A DNA stretch of 5,226 nt from CAZWUZ01 sp964637655 [NCBI: uncultured bacterium] (GCA_964637655.1 CAZWUZ010000268.1:1-5226), one strand, 5' to 3'. Shown: positions 1-5,226, counted from the first letter of the stretch. The notes: generated from the sequence alone by a model not told the origin. Translations and numbers: made by a program.

Positions 1-223
1 GTACGCGGCGGGCGAGGCGCCCATCGCGGGGGTGAGCAGCGACCTGATCGAAACGGAACTGCGCGCCGCCGGCGTGGCGGTGACGCGCGCGGACAAGCAG
101 ACGGTGGCGGATGAACTGGCGGTGCAGGCGGCGGACGGCACGCTGGTGCTGACGCTGGGCGCCGGCGACGTCTACAAGTGCGGGGAGCGACTGGTGGACA
201 AACTGAGGCAGGCGACGCGATGA
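1..223 (+). CDS. murC: UDP-N-acetylmuramate--L-alanine ligase, C-terminal fragment (5' truncated by window)
   Basis: The reading frame enters from the left edge (first full codon at base 2) and gives 73 residues before the TGA at 221-223. It opens with YAAGEAPIAGVSS, which matches the MurC C-terminal domain pattern (Y-A-A-x-E-x-P-I-x-G-V-S-S). It ends with the typical LTLGAGDVYKCGERL segment, the GAGD motif of the last Rossmann-like domain. MurC is the cytoplasmic ATP-dependent ligase that attaches L-alanine to UDP-MurNAc, the first amino acid of the peptidoglycan stem peptide. The ATP-binding and central domains lie outside the window, so catalytic integrity cannot be judged. The stop codon overlaps the ddl start in an ATGA junction, which suggests translational coupling. 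Identification rests on the end motifs plus the adjacent ddl-ftsQ-ftsA-ftsZ genes. Confidence 0.93.
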   Translation, partial: YAAGEAPIAGVSSDLIETELRAAGVAVTRADKQTVADELAVQAADGTLVLTLGAGDVYKCGERLVDKLRQATR

Positions 224-1149
224 CGGACCTCAAGCAGCGGCCGGTGGCGGTGCTGTACGGCGGCCTGTCGGCGGAACGGCCGGTATCGCTGCGCACGGGC
301 GCGGCCATCATCGAGGCGCTGCGCGCTGACGGCTACACGCAGGTGGTGCCCATCGATGTCGACCGCACGGTGACGGACAAGCTGCAGGCGGCGCGGCCGG
401 CGGTGGCGCTGCTGGCGCTGCACGGGCGCATGGGCGAGGACGGCACCATCCAGGGCGTGCTCGAGTATCTCGCCATTCCCTACACGGGGTCGGGCGTGCT
501 CGCTTCGGCGCTGGCGCTTGACAAGGTGCGCAGCAAGCAGGTGTTCATGGCCGCCGGGGTGCCCACCCCGCCGTGGCAGGTGGCGGAGCGCGGGCAGCCG
601 GCACCGGCGGTGACGGCTTTTCCCGTGGTGGTCAAGCCGGCGCTGGAAGGGTCGAGCATCGGCATGTCGCTGGTGCATGACGCGGCGGCGCTGCCGGCGG
701 CGCTGGAACGCGCCTTCGCCTGCGACCGCGTCGCGCTCATCGAACCGCTGGTGCGCGGCCGCGAGATCACGGTGAGCATCATCGGCACCACGCGGCTGCA
801 GGTGCTGCCCGCGGTGGAAATCGTGCCCGGCAATGAGTTCTTCGATTACGAGGCAAAGTACACGAAGGGGAAAACGGAGTATCTGGTGCCGGCACGGCTG
901 ACCGACGCGGAGCGGCAGGCGGCGGACGCGGCAGCGGTGGCGGCGTACCGCGCGCTCGGCTGTCGCGGCCTCGGGCGGGTCGATATCATCATGCAGGCTG
1001 ACGGCAGCCCGACGGTGCTCGAAGTCAACACGCTGCCGGGGATGACCGCGACGAGTTTGCTTCCGAAGGCGGCGGCGGCGGCGGGGATCGGCTTTGCCGC
1101 CCTGCTGACCACCCTGCTGGAACTGGCCCTGACGGGCAATGAGGGATAG
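220..1149 (+). CDS. ddl: D-alanine--D-alanine ligase (Ddl)
   Basis: This is a 309-residue cytoplasmic ATP-grasp ligase that joins two D-alanines for the peptidoglycan stem peptide; its length is normal for the DdlB type. The N-terminal motif LYGGLSAER (12-20) carries Glu19, equivalent to the D-Ala-binding Glu15 of E. coli DdlB. Next come LHGRMGEDGTIQG (67-79), PYTGSG (87-92), DKVRSK (101-106) and the ATP-grasp segment VVKPALEGSSIGMS (137-150). The omega loop FDYEAKY (208-214) has the Lys-Tyr pair; Tyr here is the D-Ala-D-Ala type, whereas D-lactate ligases such as VanA differ. GRVDI (252-256) and LEVNTLPGMT (267-276) supply the Arg, Glu268 and Asn270 expected at the metal and phosphate site. 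I chose ATG 220 because it overlaps the murC stop (ATGA), has a GAGG at 205-208, and places the conserved GG loop at the usual distance. An in-frame GTG at 178 lies inside murC and is unlikely. One oddity is Pro21 in SAERPVS, where Glu is usual. Confidence 0.96.
   Translation: MTDLKQRPVAVLYGGLSAERPVSLRTGAAIIEALRADGYTQVVPIDVDRTVTDKLQAARPAVALLALHGRMGEDGTIQGVLEYLAIPYTGSGVLASALALDKVRSKQVFMAAGVPTPPWQVAERGQPAPAVTAFPVVVKPALEGSSIGMSLVHDAAALPAALERAFACDRVALIEPLVRGREITVSIIGTTRLQVLPAVEIVPGNEFFDYEAKYTKGKTEYLVPARLTDAERQAADAAAVAAYRALGCRGLGRVDIIMQADGSPTVLEVNTLPGMTATSLLPKAAAAAGIGFAALLTTLLELALTGNEG
1068..1082 (+). repeat. short GGC trinucleotide run inside ddl
   Basis: Five consecutive GGC units, followed by GGGG, sit within the alanine run near residues 284-288 of Ddl (codons read gcg). 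In high-GC DNA this is most simply low-complexity alanine coding. A change of one unit would add or remove one Ala without a frameshift. No functional role is claimed. Confidence 0.5.
1141..1145 (+). promoter_or_regulatory. ribosome binding site of ftsQ, inside the end of ddl
   Basis: GAGGG lies 7 nt before the ATG at 1153 and overlaps the last codons of ddl. It supports ATG 1153 as the start and suggests that ftsQ translation is coupled to ddl, whose stop is only 3 nt upstream of the ATG. Confidence 0.6.
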
Positions 1150-1152
1150 GCG

Positions 1153-2130
1153 ATGAAAGTATTCAGCGGATTTACCCGCGGGAAGAAAAAGCGGGCGTCG
1201 GGCAACCGGCGCACCGGCCCGGGGCGTACTCTGGCGTCGCGGGTGGCGGCAAAACCGGCGCGCAGCGGCGGCGGCGTACGGCGCAAAACGCGCTCCGCCC
1301 CGCGCGGCAAAGGCGTGCTGCGGACGCTGGCCGGGGCGCTGGGCGGCGGCGGCCGGCACGAGGGGTTTTTCGCGCTGGTGACGGGGGTGGCGCTGCTCGC
1401 GCTGCTGCTCGGGCTGGGGGTGGCGGGCGCGGAACTGCGCGCCTTCTGCCGCGACACCGACTACTGGCAGGTGCGGGAAGTGACGGTACACGGCACGCAG
1501 CGCCTGCCGGAAACGCAGGTGCGTGACACCTACGACGCCTACGTGCAGCAGGCCGGGCTGGGCACGGCCCCGAACGTGTTCGACCTCGACCTGGCCGCGC
1601 TGCGGCAGTACCTGCTGGCGCAGCTGACCGGACTGGCGGAGGTGCGGGTTACGCGACAGCTCCCCGGCCGGCTGACCATCGCGGTGACGGAGCGGGTGCC
1701 GGTGGCGCTGGTGCGGCTGGACGGGCAGGTGGCGTACCAGCTCGACGCGACGGGGACGGTCTTCCCGCTGGCGCGGCCTGATGACTGCCGCTACCCGGTG
1801 CTGACCGGCATTGACGCGGGGCAACTGGTGCTCGGGCAGCCGAGCGACCTGCCGCAGGTGCGCGCGGCGCTGGCGCTGCTGGCGGCGCTCGACCCGTCGT
1901 GGGGGACGCGGCTCGCCGAGATCAACGCGGCTGACCCGCACAACCTCGTGGCCTACGTCGACGGGCACAAGCTGCTGCTCGGCGAGGGGGGATACCGCGA
2001 GAAGTTCACGGCGCTCGAAGGCCTGCTGCCGCAGCTGCAGGGGCGGCGGGTGGAATATATCAATCTGCGCAGCGCGTTGCGCCCGGCGGTCAAGCCGCTG
2101 GGAGCGGGCGCGGCGACAGCAACACACTGA
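1153..2130 (+). CDS. ftsQ: Cell division protein FtsQ (DivIB family)
   Basis: This 325-residue bitopic inner-membrane protein scaffolds the divisome by binding FtsB/FtsL in the periplasm. Residues 1-70 form a long cytoplasmic tail rich in Arg/Lys. One hydrophobic segment (about 72-93, FFALVTGVALLALLLGLGV) is the membrane anchor; the basic residues before it fit an N-in topology. A POTRA domain follows at about 104-182 (WQVREVTVHG, NVFDLD, then VRVTRQLPGRLTIAVTERVPVAL, the classic end of FtsQ POTRA domains). The beta domain covers about 183-307 and ends in YINLR (302-306), the region that in E. coli FtsQ contacts FtsB. Pairwise identity of FtsQ is always low, so the call combines domain order, the POTRA signature and the position between ddl and ftsA. 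The start lies 3 nt after the ddl stop. The N-terminal tail looks longer and more basic than in E. coli. Confidence 0.93.
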   Translation: MKVFSGFTRGKKKRASGNRRTGPGRTLASRVAAKPARSGGGVRRKTRSAPRGKGVLRTLAGALGGGGRHEGFFALVTGVALLALLLGLGVAGAELRAFCRDTDYWQVREVTVHGTQRLPETQVRDTYDAYVQQAGLGTAPNVFDLDLAALRQYLLAQLTGLAEVRVTRQLPGRLTIAVTERVPVALVRLDGQVAYQLDATGTVFPLARPDDCRYPVLTGIDAGQLVLGQPSDLPQVRAALALLAALDPSWGTRLAEINAADPHNLVAYVDGHKLLLGEGGYREKFTALEGLLPQLQGRRVEYINLRSALRPAVKPLGAGAATATH

Positions 2131-2131
2131 A

Positions 2132-2146
2132 CCCGCGTGCAGCGGG
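2132..2146 (+). promoter_or_regulatory. small GC hairpin in the ftsQ-ftsA spacer
   Basis: CCCGC (2132-2136) pairs perfectly with GCGGG (2142-2146) around a 5-nt GTGCA loop, starting just 1 nt after the ftsQ stop. It is followed by AGACAAGGGGGG, not a T-tract, so it is not an intrinsic terminator. It sits 6 nt before the ftsA ribosome binding site and could influence ftsA translation or mRNA processing. A 5-bp GC stem can arise by chance in such GC-rich sequence. Confidence 0.3.
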
Positions 2147-2150
2147 AGAC

Positions 2151-2158
2151 AAGGGGGG
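2151..2158 (+). promoter_or_regulatory. ribosome binding site of ftsA
   Basis: AAGGGGGG lies 9 nt before GTG 2168. An in-frame TGA at 2159-2161 closes the frame upstream, so GTG 2168 is the first possible start, and the next ATG (codon 22) would remove the phosphate-1 motif. The purine-rich block therefore fixes the ftsA start as GTG. Confidence 0.6.
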
Positions 2159-2167
2159 TGAGAACGG

Positions 2168-3415
2168 GTGAGTGAACAGATAGTAGTGGGTCTGGATATC
2201 GGCAGCAGCAAGGTCTGCGCCCTGTGCGGGATGAAACGCGAGGACGGGCAGATCGAAATCATCGGCATCGGTCAGTCGGACTCGAACGGGTTGCGCAAGG
2301 GCGTGGTGGTGAACATCGAGGCGACGGCGAAGTCGATCGAGAAAGCCATCGACGAGATGGCGACGATGGCCGGGGTCGAGGTGGACTCGGTCTATGCGGG
2401 CATCGCCGGCGGCCACATCAAGGGGATGAACAGCAAGGGCGTGGTCGCCATCTCGAACCCGACGCGCGAGATCGCCAAGGCCGATGTGCAGCGGGTGATC
2501 GACGCGGCGAAGGCGGTGGCCATTCCGCTCGACCGCGAGGTGATTCACGTCATCACGCAGGAGTACAAGATCGACGGGCAGGACGGGATCAAGGATCCGG
2601 TCGGCATGTCGGGGGTGCGGCTCGAGGCGGAGGTGCACATCGTCACGGGCGCGGTAACCTCGGTCAAGAACATCATCCAGTCGGTGCAGAAGGCGAACTA
2701 CGAGGTGGACGATTTCGTGCTGGCGCCGCTGGCCTCGGCCTACGCCACGCTCAATAACGACGAGCGGGAACTGGGCGTGGTGCTGGTGGACATCGGCGGC
2801 GGAACGACGGATATCGCCGTGTTCGTCGACGGCAGCATCTGGCATACCGAGGTGCTGGCCATCGGCGGGGAGCACATCACGCGCGACCTGTCGATGGGGC
2901 TGCGCACGACCAAGGATGCGGCCGAGGAGTTGAAGTGCACGCAGGGATGCGCCCTGGCCCGGCTGGTGCCGGACGAGGCGCTGATCGAGGTGCCGAGCGT
3001 CGGCGGACGGCAGTCGCGCCCGCTGAAAAAACTCGACATGGTTAACATCATCCAGCCGCGCGTCGAGGAGATCTTCCAGCTGATCAACCGCGAAATCAAG
3101 CGGAGCGGCTACGAGGACCTCGTCGCGGCAGGGGTGGTGCTGACCGGCGGCAGCGCGGCGCTGCCCGGCATGGTGGAACTCGGGGAGGAGATCCTCGACC
3201 TGCCGGTGCGGGTGGGCATGCCGCAGGGAGTGAGCGAACTGACCGACGTGGTGAGCAACCCGAAGTACGCGACGGCGGTCGGGCTGGTGCTGTACGGGTT
3301 CGAGAAGGAGGCGGGACAGAGCGGTGAGGAGAAGCCGCAGCGGTTCGCCGCGGGCGACAACCTGTTCCGCGCGGTGATGAAGCGCATGACGGGCTGGTAC
3401 GACGAGTTTTTCTGA
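2168..3415 (+). CDS. ftsA: Cell division protein FtsA, actin-like membrane tether of FtsZ
   Basis: This 415-residue actin-family ATPase tethers FtsZ filaments to the inner membrane and recruits later divisome proteins; E. coli FtsA has a similar length. The phosphate-1 motif is GLDIGSSK (8-15). The FtsA-specific 1C region spans roughly 82-165 and includes GGHIKGMNSKGVV (81-93) and VIHVITQEYKIDG (125-137). Phosphate-2 is VDIGGGTTDIAV (207-218), and the adenosine loop is LTGGSAALPG (325-334). IIQPRVEEIF (294-303) is also strongly conserved in FtsA. After a variable, charged linker (about 380-397), the protein ends in NLFRAVMKRMTGWYDEFF (398-415), an amphipathic helix of the kind that inserts into the membrane. 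All expected motifs are intact. The start is GTG, and the gene lies between ftsQ (37-nt gap) and ftsZ (42-nt gap), consistent with co-expression with its partner FtsZ. Confidence 0.97.
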   Translation: MSEQIVVGLDIGSSKVCALCGMKREDGQIEIIGIGQSDSNGLRKGVVVNIEATAKSIEKAIDEMATMAGVEVDSVYAGIAGGHIKGMNSKGVVAISNPTREIAKADVQRVIDAAKAVAIPLDREVIHVITQEYKIDGQDGIKDPVGMSGVRLEAEVHIVTGAVTSVKNIIQSVQKANYEVDDFVLAPLASAYATLNNDERELGVVLVDIGGGTTDIAVFVDGSIWHTEVLAIGGEHITRDLSMGLRTTKDAAEELKCTQGCALARLVPDEALIEVPSVGGRQSRPLKKLDMVNIIQPRVEEIFQLINREIKRSGYEDLVAAGVVLTGGSAALPGMVELGEEILDLPVRVGMPQGVSELTDVVSNPKYATAVGLVLYGFEKEAGQSGEEKPQRFAAGDNLFRAVMKRMTGWYDEFF

Positions 3416-3425
3416 GCACACTAAC

Positions 3426-3442
3426 GGCGGCCGCGGGCCGTC
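3426..3442 (+). promoter_or_regulatory. stable GC hairpin in the ftsA-ftsZ spacer
   Basis: GGCGGCC (3426-3432) pairs with GGCCGTC (3436-3442) around a 3-nt GCG loop, giving seven pairs of which one is G-U. It occupies the middle of the 42-nt gap and ends 2 nt before the GGGAGGGG ribosome binding site of ftsZ. No T-tract follows, so it is not a Rho-independent terminator. A role in setting FtsZ output through mRNA structure or processing is inference; chance pairing is plausible at this GC content. Confidence 0.35.
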
Positions 3443-3444
3443 AC

Positions 3445-3452
3445 GGGAGGGG
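3445..3452 (+). promoter_or_regulatory. ribosome binding site of ftsZ, favouring the GTG start
   Basis: GGGAGGGG contains a perfect GGAGG core (3446-3450). It is 7 nt from GTG 3458 but 13 nt from the in-frame ATG at 3464, so GTG is the better start. The out-of-frame ATG at 3453 would encode only four residues before a stop. Confidence 0.75.
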
Positions 3453-3457
3453 ATGCA

Positions 3458-4720
3458 GTGGACATGATCGAATTTGCCGAACAGGAAGTGAGCACGCCGA
3501 CGCGCATCCGCGTTATCGGCGTGGGCGGGGGCGGCAGCAACGCCGTCAACCGGATGATCGAGGCCGGCGTGGCCGGGGTGGAGTTTCACATCGTCAACAC
3601 GGACGTGCAGGCACTGAAGAAGTCGGCCTGCACCTCGCGCCTGCAGATCGGGGCCCGGCTGACGCGCGGCATGGGCGTCGGCTCGATTCCCGAGCAGGGG
3701 CAGCGGGCTGCCAACGAGGACCGCGAGCAGCTGCGCGCGCTCGTCGAGGGGGCGGACATGGTCTTCCTCACCGCGGGCATGGGCGGCGGGACGGGGACGG
3801 GTGCCGTCCCGGTGCTGGCGGAACTGGCGAAGGAAGCGGGGGTGCTGACGGTGGCAGTGGTGACGCGCCCGTTCGACTTCGAGGGGAAGCGGCGCAACGC
3901 GCAGGCGGATGAGGGACTGCAGGAACTGCGCAAGCACGTCGACACGCTGATCGTCATTCCCAACGACCGGCTGCTGACCATCGCCGACGCGACGATGCCG
4001 ATCATCGAGGCGTTCCGCAAGGCGGATGATGTGCTGCGCAAGGGCGTGCAGGGGATCAGCGGGCTGATCGTCGAGGAGGGGATCATCAACCTCGATTTCG
4101 CCGACATCCGCACGATCATGCGCGAAACGGGCGACGCGCTGATGGGTATCGGCGTGGCGTCAGGCGAAAACCGCGCCATCCGCGCGGTCGAGGCGGCGAT
4201 GAACAGCGAACTGCTCGAAGGGCAGAGTCTGCAGGGGGCGCGCGGCATCCTGCTGGCGTTCGCCGGCGGTCCGTCGCTGGCCGCGCACGAGGTGCAGCAG
4301 GCGGCGCAGATGGTCAAGCAGTACTGCGTCGAGGATGACCACACCATCATGGGGCTGCGCATCGACGAGTCGCTCGGTGAGAGTGTCATGGTGACCCTGG
4401 TGGCGACCGGCATGCCGGCGCTGGCAGCGGCGAAGGCGGTGCCGGCGGCACCGGTGCAGATGGCGGCCGCGGCGCAACCGGTGGCGGTACCGGTCACGCT
4501 GCCGCGTACGGAACGGCGGCAGGGGACGGTGGCGTTCAGCGAGTACCGCAAGGACCTTGAGGGTGATCTGCGGCGTCCGACGTTCCGGCGGCAGCAGCAG
4601 GCGCAGGCCCAGGCAACCGCGGCGCAGGTGGCCCCGGAAGCACAGCAGGAGTTCGAGGAGGACCTGAACATCCCGACGTTCATCCGCCGGCAGAACAAGC
4701 AGCAGCCGCAGGGGCAGTAG
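3458..4720 (+). CDS. ftsZ: Cell division protein FtsZ, tubulin-like GTPase
   Basis: This 420-residue cytoplasmic GTPase polymerises into the Z ring that guides septal peptidoglycan synthesis. Visible motifs are [15 protein letters not shown] (19-33, first nucleotide-binding loop), NTDVQAL (47-53), the tubulin signature GGGTGTG (109-115), [11 protein letters not shown] (136-146) and IPNDRLL (167-173). The synergy (T7) loop NLDFAD (211-216) holds Asp213 and Asp216, equivalent to the catalytic Asp209 and Asp212 of E. coli. The globular core ends near residue 319 (VTLVATGM). An Ala/Pro/Gln-rich linker follows, ending in the conserved C-terminal peptide [12 protein letters not shown] (401-412), which binds FtsA and other partners, and a Gln-rich tail. 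A second, imperfect copy, [11 protein letters not shown] (369-379), lies in the linker. The T3-region loop reads GMGVG (71-75) where GLGAG is usual. GTG 3458 was chosen from ribosome-binding-site spacing; starting at ATG 3464 would shorten the protein by two residues. Confidence 0.98.
   Translation: MDMIEFAEQEVSTPTRIRVIGVGGGGSNAVNRMIEAGVAGVEFHIVNTDVQALKKSACTSRLQIGARLTRGMGVGSIPEQGQRAANEDREQLRALVEGADMVFLTAGMGGGTGTGAVPVLAELAKEAGVLTVAVVTRPFDFEGKRRNAQADEGLQELRKHVDTLIVIPNDRLLTIADATMPIIEAFRKADDVLRKGVQGISGLIVEEGIINLDFADIRTIMRETGDALMGIGVASGENRAIRAVEAAMNSELLEGQSLQGARGILLAFAGGPSLAAHEVQQAAQMVKQYCVEDDHTIMGLRIDESLGESVMVTLVATGMPALAAAKAVPAAPVQMAAAAQPVAVPVTLPRTERRQGTVAFSEYRKDLEGDLRRPTFRRQQQAQAQATAAQVAPEAQQEFEEDLNIPTFIRRQNKQQPQGQ
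4710..4714 (+). promoter_or_regulatory. ribosome binding site of the gmhA-like gene, inside the end of ftsZ
   Basis: AGGGG lies within the last codons of ftsZ, 9 nt before GTG 4724. It supports that GTG over the next in-frame GTG at 4733 and makes translational coupling with ftsZ likely. Confidence 0.5.
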
Positions 4721-4723
4721 ACC

Positions 4724-5226
4724 GTGCGGGCGGTGGAACTGATCCGGCGCGAACTGCGCGCCGACGCGGCGGCGCTGACGGCGCTGGCGCGGCCGGCGGC
4801 GGCGGGGAAAACGGCGGCGGCGGCCGCGGCGGTGGCGGAGTGCTACCGTCGCGGGGGGAAACTGCTGGCATTCGGCAACGGCGGCAGCGCGGCGGATGCG
4901 CAGCATCTCGTGGCGGAACTGGTCGTGCGGCTGCGGCGTGACCGGCCGGCGCTGCCGGCGCTGGCGCTGACGGTCAACACCTCGCTGCTCACCGCGGCAG
5001 CCAATGACTTCGGCTACGACAGCGTCTTTGTCCGCCAGGTCGAGGCACACACCGCCGCGGGCGACATCGTCGTGGCGATCAGCACGAGCGGTACCTCGAC
5101 CGGGGTGGTGAAGGCGGCGGCGACGGCACGGCAGCGCGGCGCCGTCGTCATCGGCCTGACCGGGCGCAGCGGCGGGACGCTGCGCCGGCACTGCGACCAC
5201 TGGCTGGGCGTGCCGGTGGCGGGGAC
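4724..5226 (+). CDS. gmhA: Phosphoheptose isomerase (GmhA-like SIS protein), 3' truncated by window
   Basis: The frame is open from GTG 4724 to the right edge, giving 167 complete codons of a protein normally about 190-200 residues long. It has the SIS sugar-phosphate fold: GGKLLAFGNGGSAADAQHLVAEL (44-66) with the phosphate-binding GNGGS, then NDFGYD (94-99), GDIVVAISTSGTSTGVVKA (113-131) with the second Ser/Thr phosphate loop, and VIGLTGRSGG (142-151). His61 and Glu65 fall at the same numbers as the metal and active-site His61/Glu65 of E. coli GmhA. GmhA converts sedoheptulose 7-phosphate to D-glycero-D-manno-heptose 7-phosphate, the first step of ADP-heptose synthesis for the LPS inner core. 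The Asp/Gln/His residues of the C-terminal active site are beyond the edge, so a DiaA-like non-enzymatic SIS protein is not fully excluded. It starts 3 nt after the ftsZ stop and in the same frame as ftsZ. Confidence 0.87.
   Translation, partial: MRAVELIRRELRADAAALTALARPAAAGKTAAAAAAVAECYRRGGKLLAFGNGGSAADAQHLVAELVVRLRRDRPALPALALTVNTSLLTAAANDFGYDSVFVRQVEAHTAAGDIVVAISTSGTSTGVVKAAATARQRGAVVIGLTGRSGGTLRRHCDHWLGVPVAG

Noticed and set aside
178-219. Alternative GTG start for ddl at 178, adding 14 residues
   Set aside because: It lies inside murC, adds a segment without Ddl similarity, and the ATG at 220 gives the standard ATGA overlap and normal N-terminus.
2131-2167. Possible terminator or promoter in the ftsQ-ftsA gap
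   Set aside because: The hairpin there has no T-tract, and no recognisable -35/-10 pair fits in 37 GC-rich bases. Promoters for ftsA or ftsZ could lie inside upstream genes, but I cannot support any from the sequence.
172-2268. Very long open frame (698 codons) on the minus strand opposite ddl and ftsQ
   Set aside because: The translation is Arg/His/Gln/Pro-rich low-complexity with no recognisable domain. Such stop-free antisense frames are a normal by-product of strong GC bias opposite real genes, and both genes beneath it have clear family motifs.
3427-3434. GCGGCCGC palindrome in the ftsA-ftsZ spacer as a possible protein-binding operator
   Set aside because: An 8-bp GC palindrome is expected often in DNA of this composition, and it is largely part of the 3426-3442 hairpin; nothing else marks it as an operator.
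3453-3467. ATG at 3453 between the ftsZ ribosome binding site and the GTG start
   Set aside because: It is out of frame and reaches a TGA after four codons. Its spacing from the GGAGG core is too short for efficient initiation, so a regulatory mini-ORF is not supported.
2090-3937. Long minus-strand open frame (615 codons) opposite ftsA and the start of ftsZ
   Set aside because: Same artefact: its composition is Arg/His/Leu/Asp-rich with no family signature, and it runs across two well-supported genes and their spacer.
3586-5200. Minus-strand open frames opposite ftsZ and gmhA (3586-4698 and 4160-5200)
   Set aside because: These are shadow frames of GC-rich coding sequence; Cys/Ser/Arg- or Arg/His-rich translations with no motifs, and no supporting ribosome binding site was recognised.
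1-5226. An undescribed accessory, defence or mobile system
   Set aside because: Every base is accounted for by known dcw and envelope genes with intact motifs and short gaps; no inverted repeats, integrases, phage genes or foreign composition were seen.

Overview
This window is a compact, GC-rich stretch of a bacterial division and cell-wall (dcw) cluster. All genes are on the + strand: the 3' end of murC, then ddl, ftsQ, ftsA, ftsZ and the first part of a gmhA-type gene that runs off the right edge. No mobile elements, CRISPR, tRNA or rRNA were seen, and no stretch over 300 bases lacks a gene. The largest gaps are 37 nt (ftsQ-ftsA) and 42 nt (ftsA-ftsZ). The other junctions are an ATGA stop-start overlap (murC-ddl) and two 3-nt gaps (ddl-ftsQ, ftsZ-gmhA). 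No convincing internal terminator is visible, so the six genes look like one transcription unit that starts upstream and continues downstream.

The genes follow the path from precursor synthesis to septum assembly. MurC adds L-Ala to UDP-MurNAc and Ddl makes the D-Ala-D-Ala that closes the stem peptide. FtsQ is the bitopic divisome scaffold, FtsA the actin-like membrane tether, and FtsZ the tubulin-like GTPase forming the Z ring. GmhA would make the first dedicated intermediate of LPS core heptose, which points to a Gram-negative (diderm) envelope. The order murC-ddl-ftsQ-ftsA-ftsZ is the same as in E. coli, without a murB between murC and ddl, but the gene after ftsZ is gmhA-like where E. coli has lpxC.

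The organism cannot be named from this window. The sequence is strongly GC-rich with G/C-ending codons, and ftsA, ftsZ and gmhA appear to start with GTG. The FtsA and FtsZ sequences do not look specifically enterobacterial. A high-GC diderm lineage outside the best-known Proteobacteria (a PVC-type or candidate phylum, for example) is a guess only.

The window is mostly ordinary core machinery, and I do not see an undescribed system. The points most worth checking are a second, degenerate copy of the FtsZ C-terminal peptide motif inside the FtsZ linker, small GC hairpins just upstream of the ribosome binding sites of both ftsA and ftsZ, the tight coupling of gmhA to ftsZ, and an unusually long, acid-free basic N-terminal tail on FtsQ.
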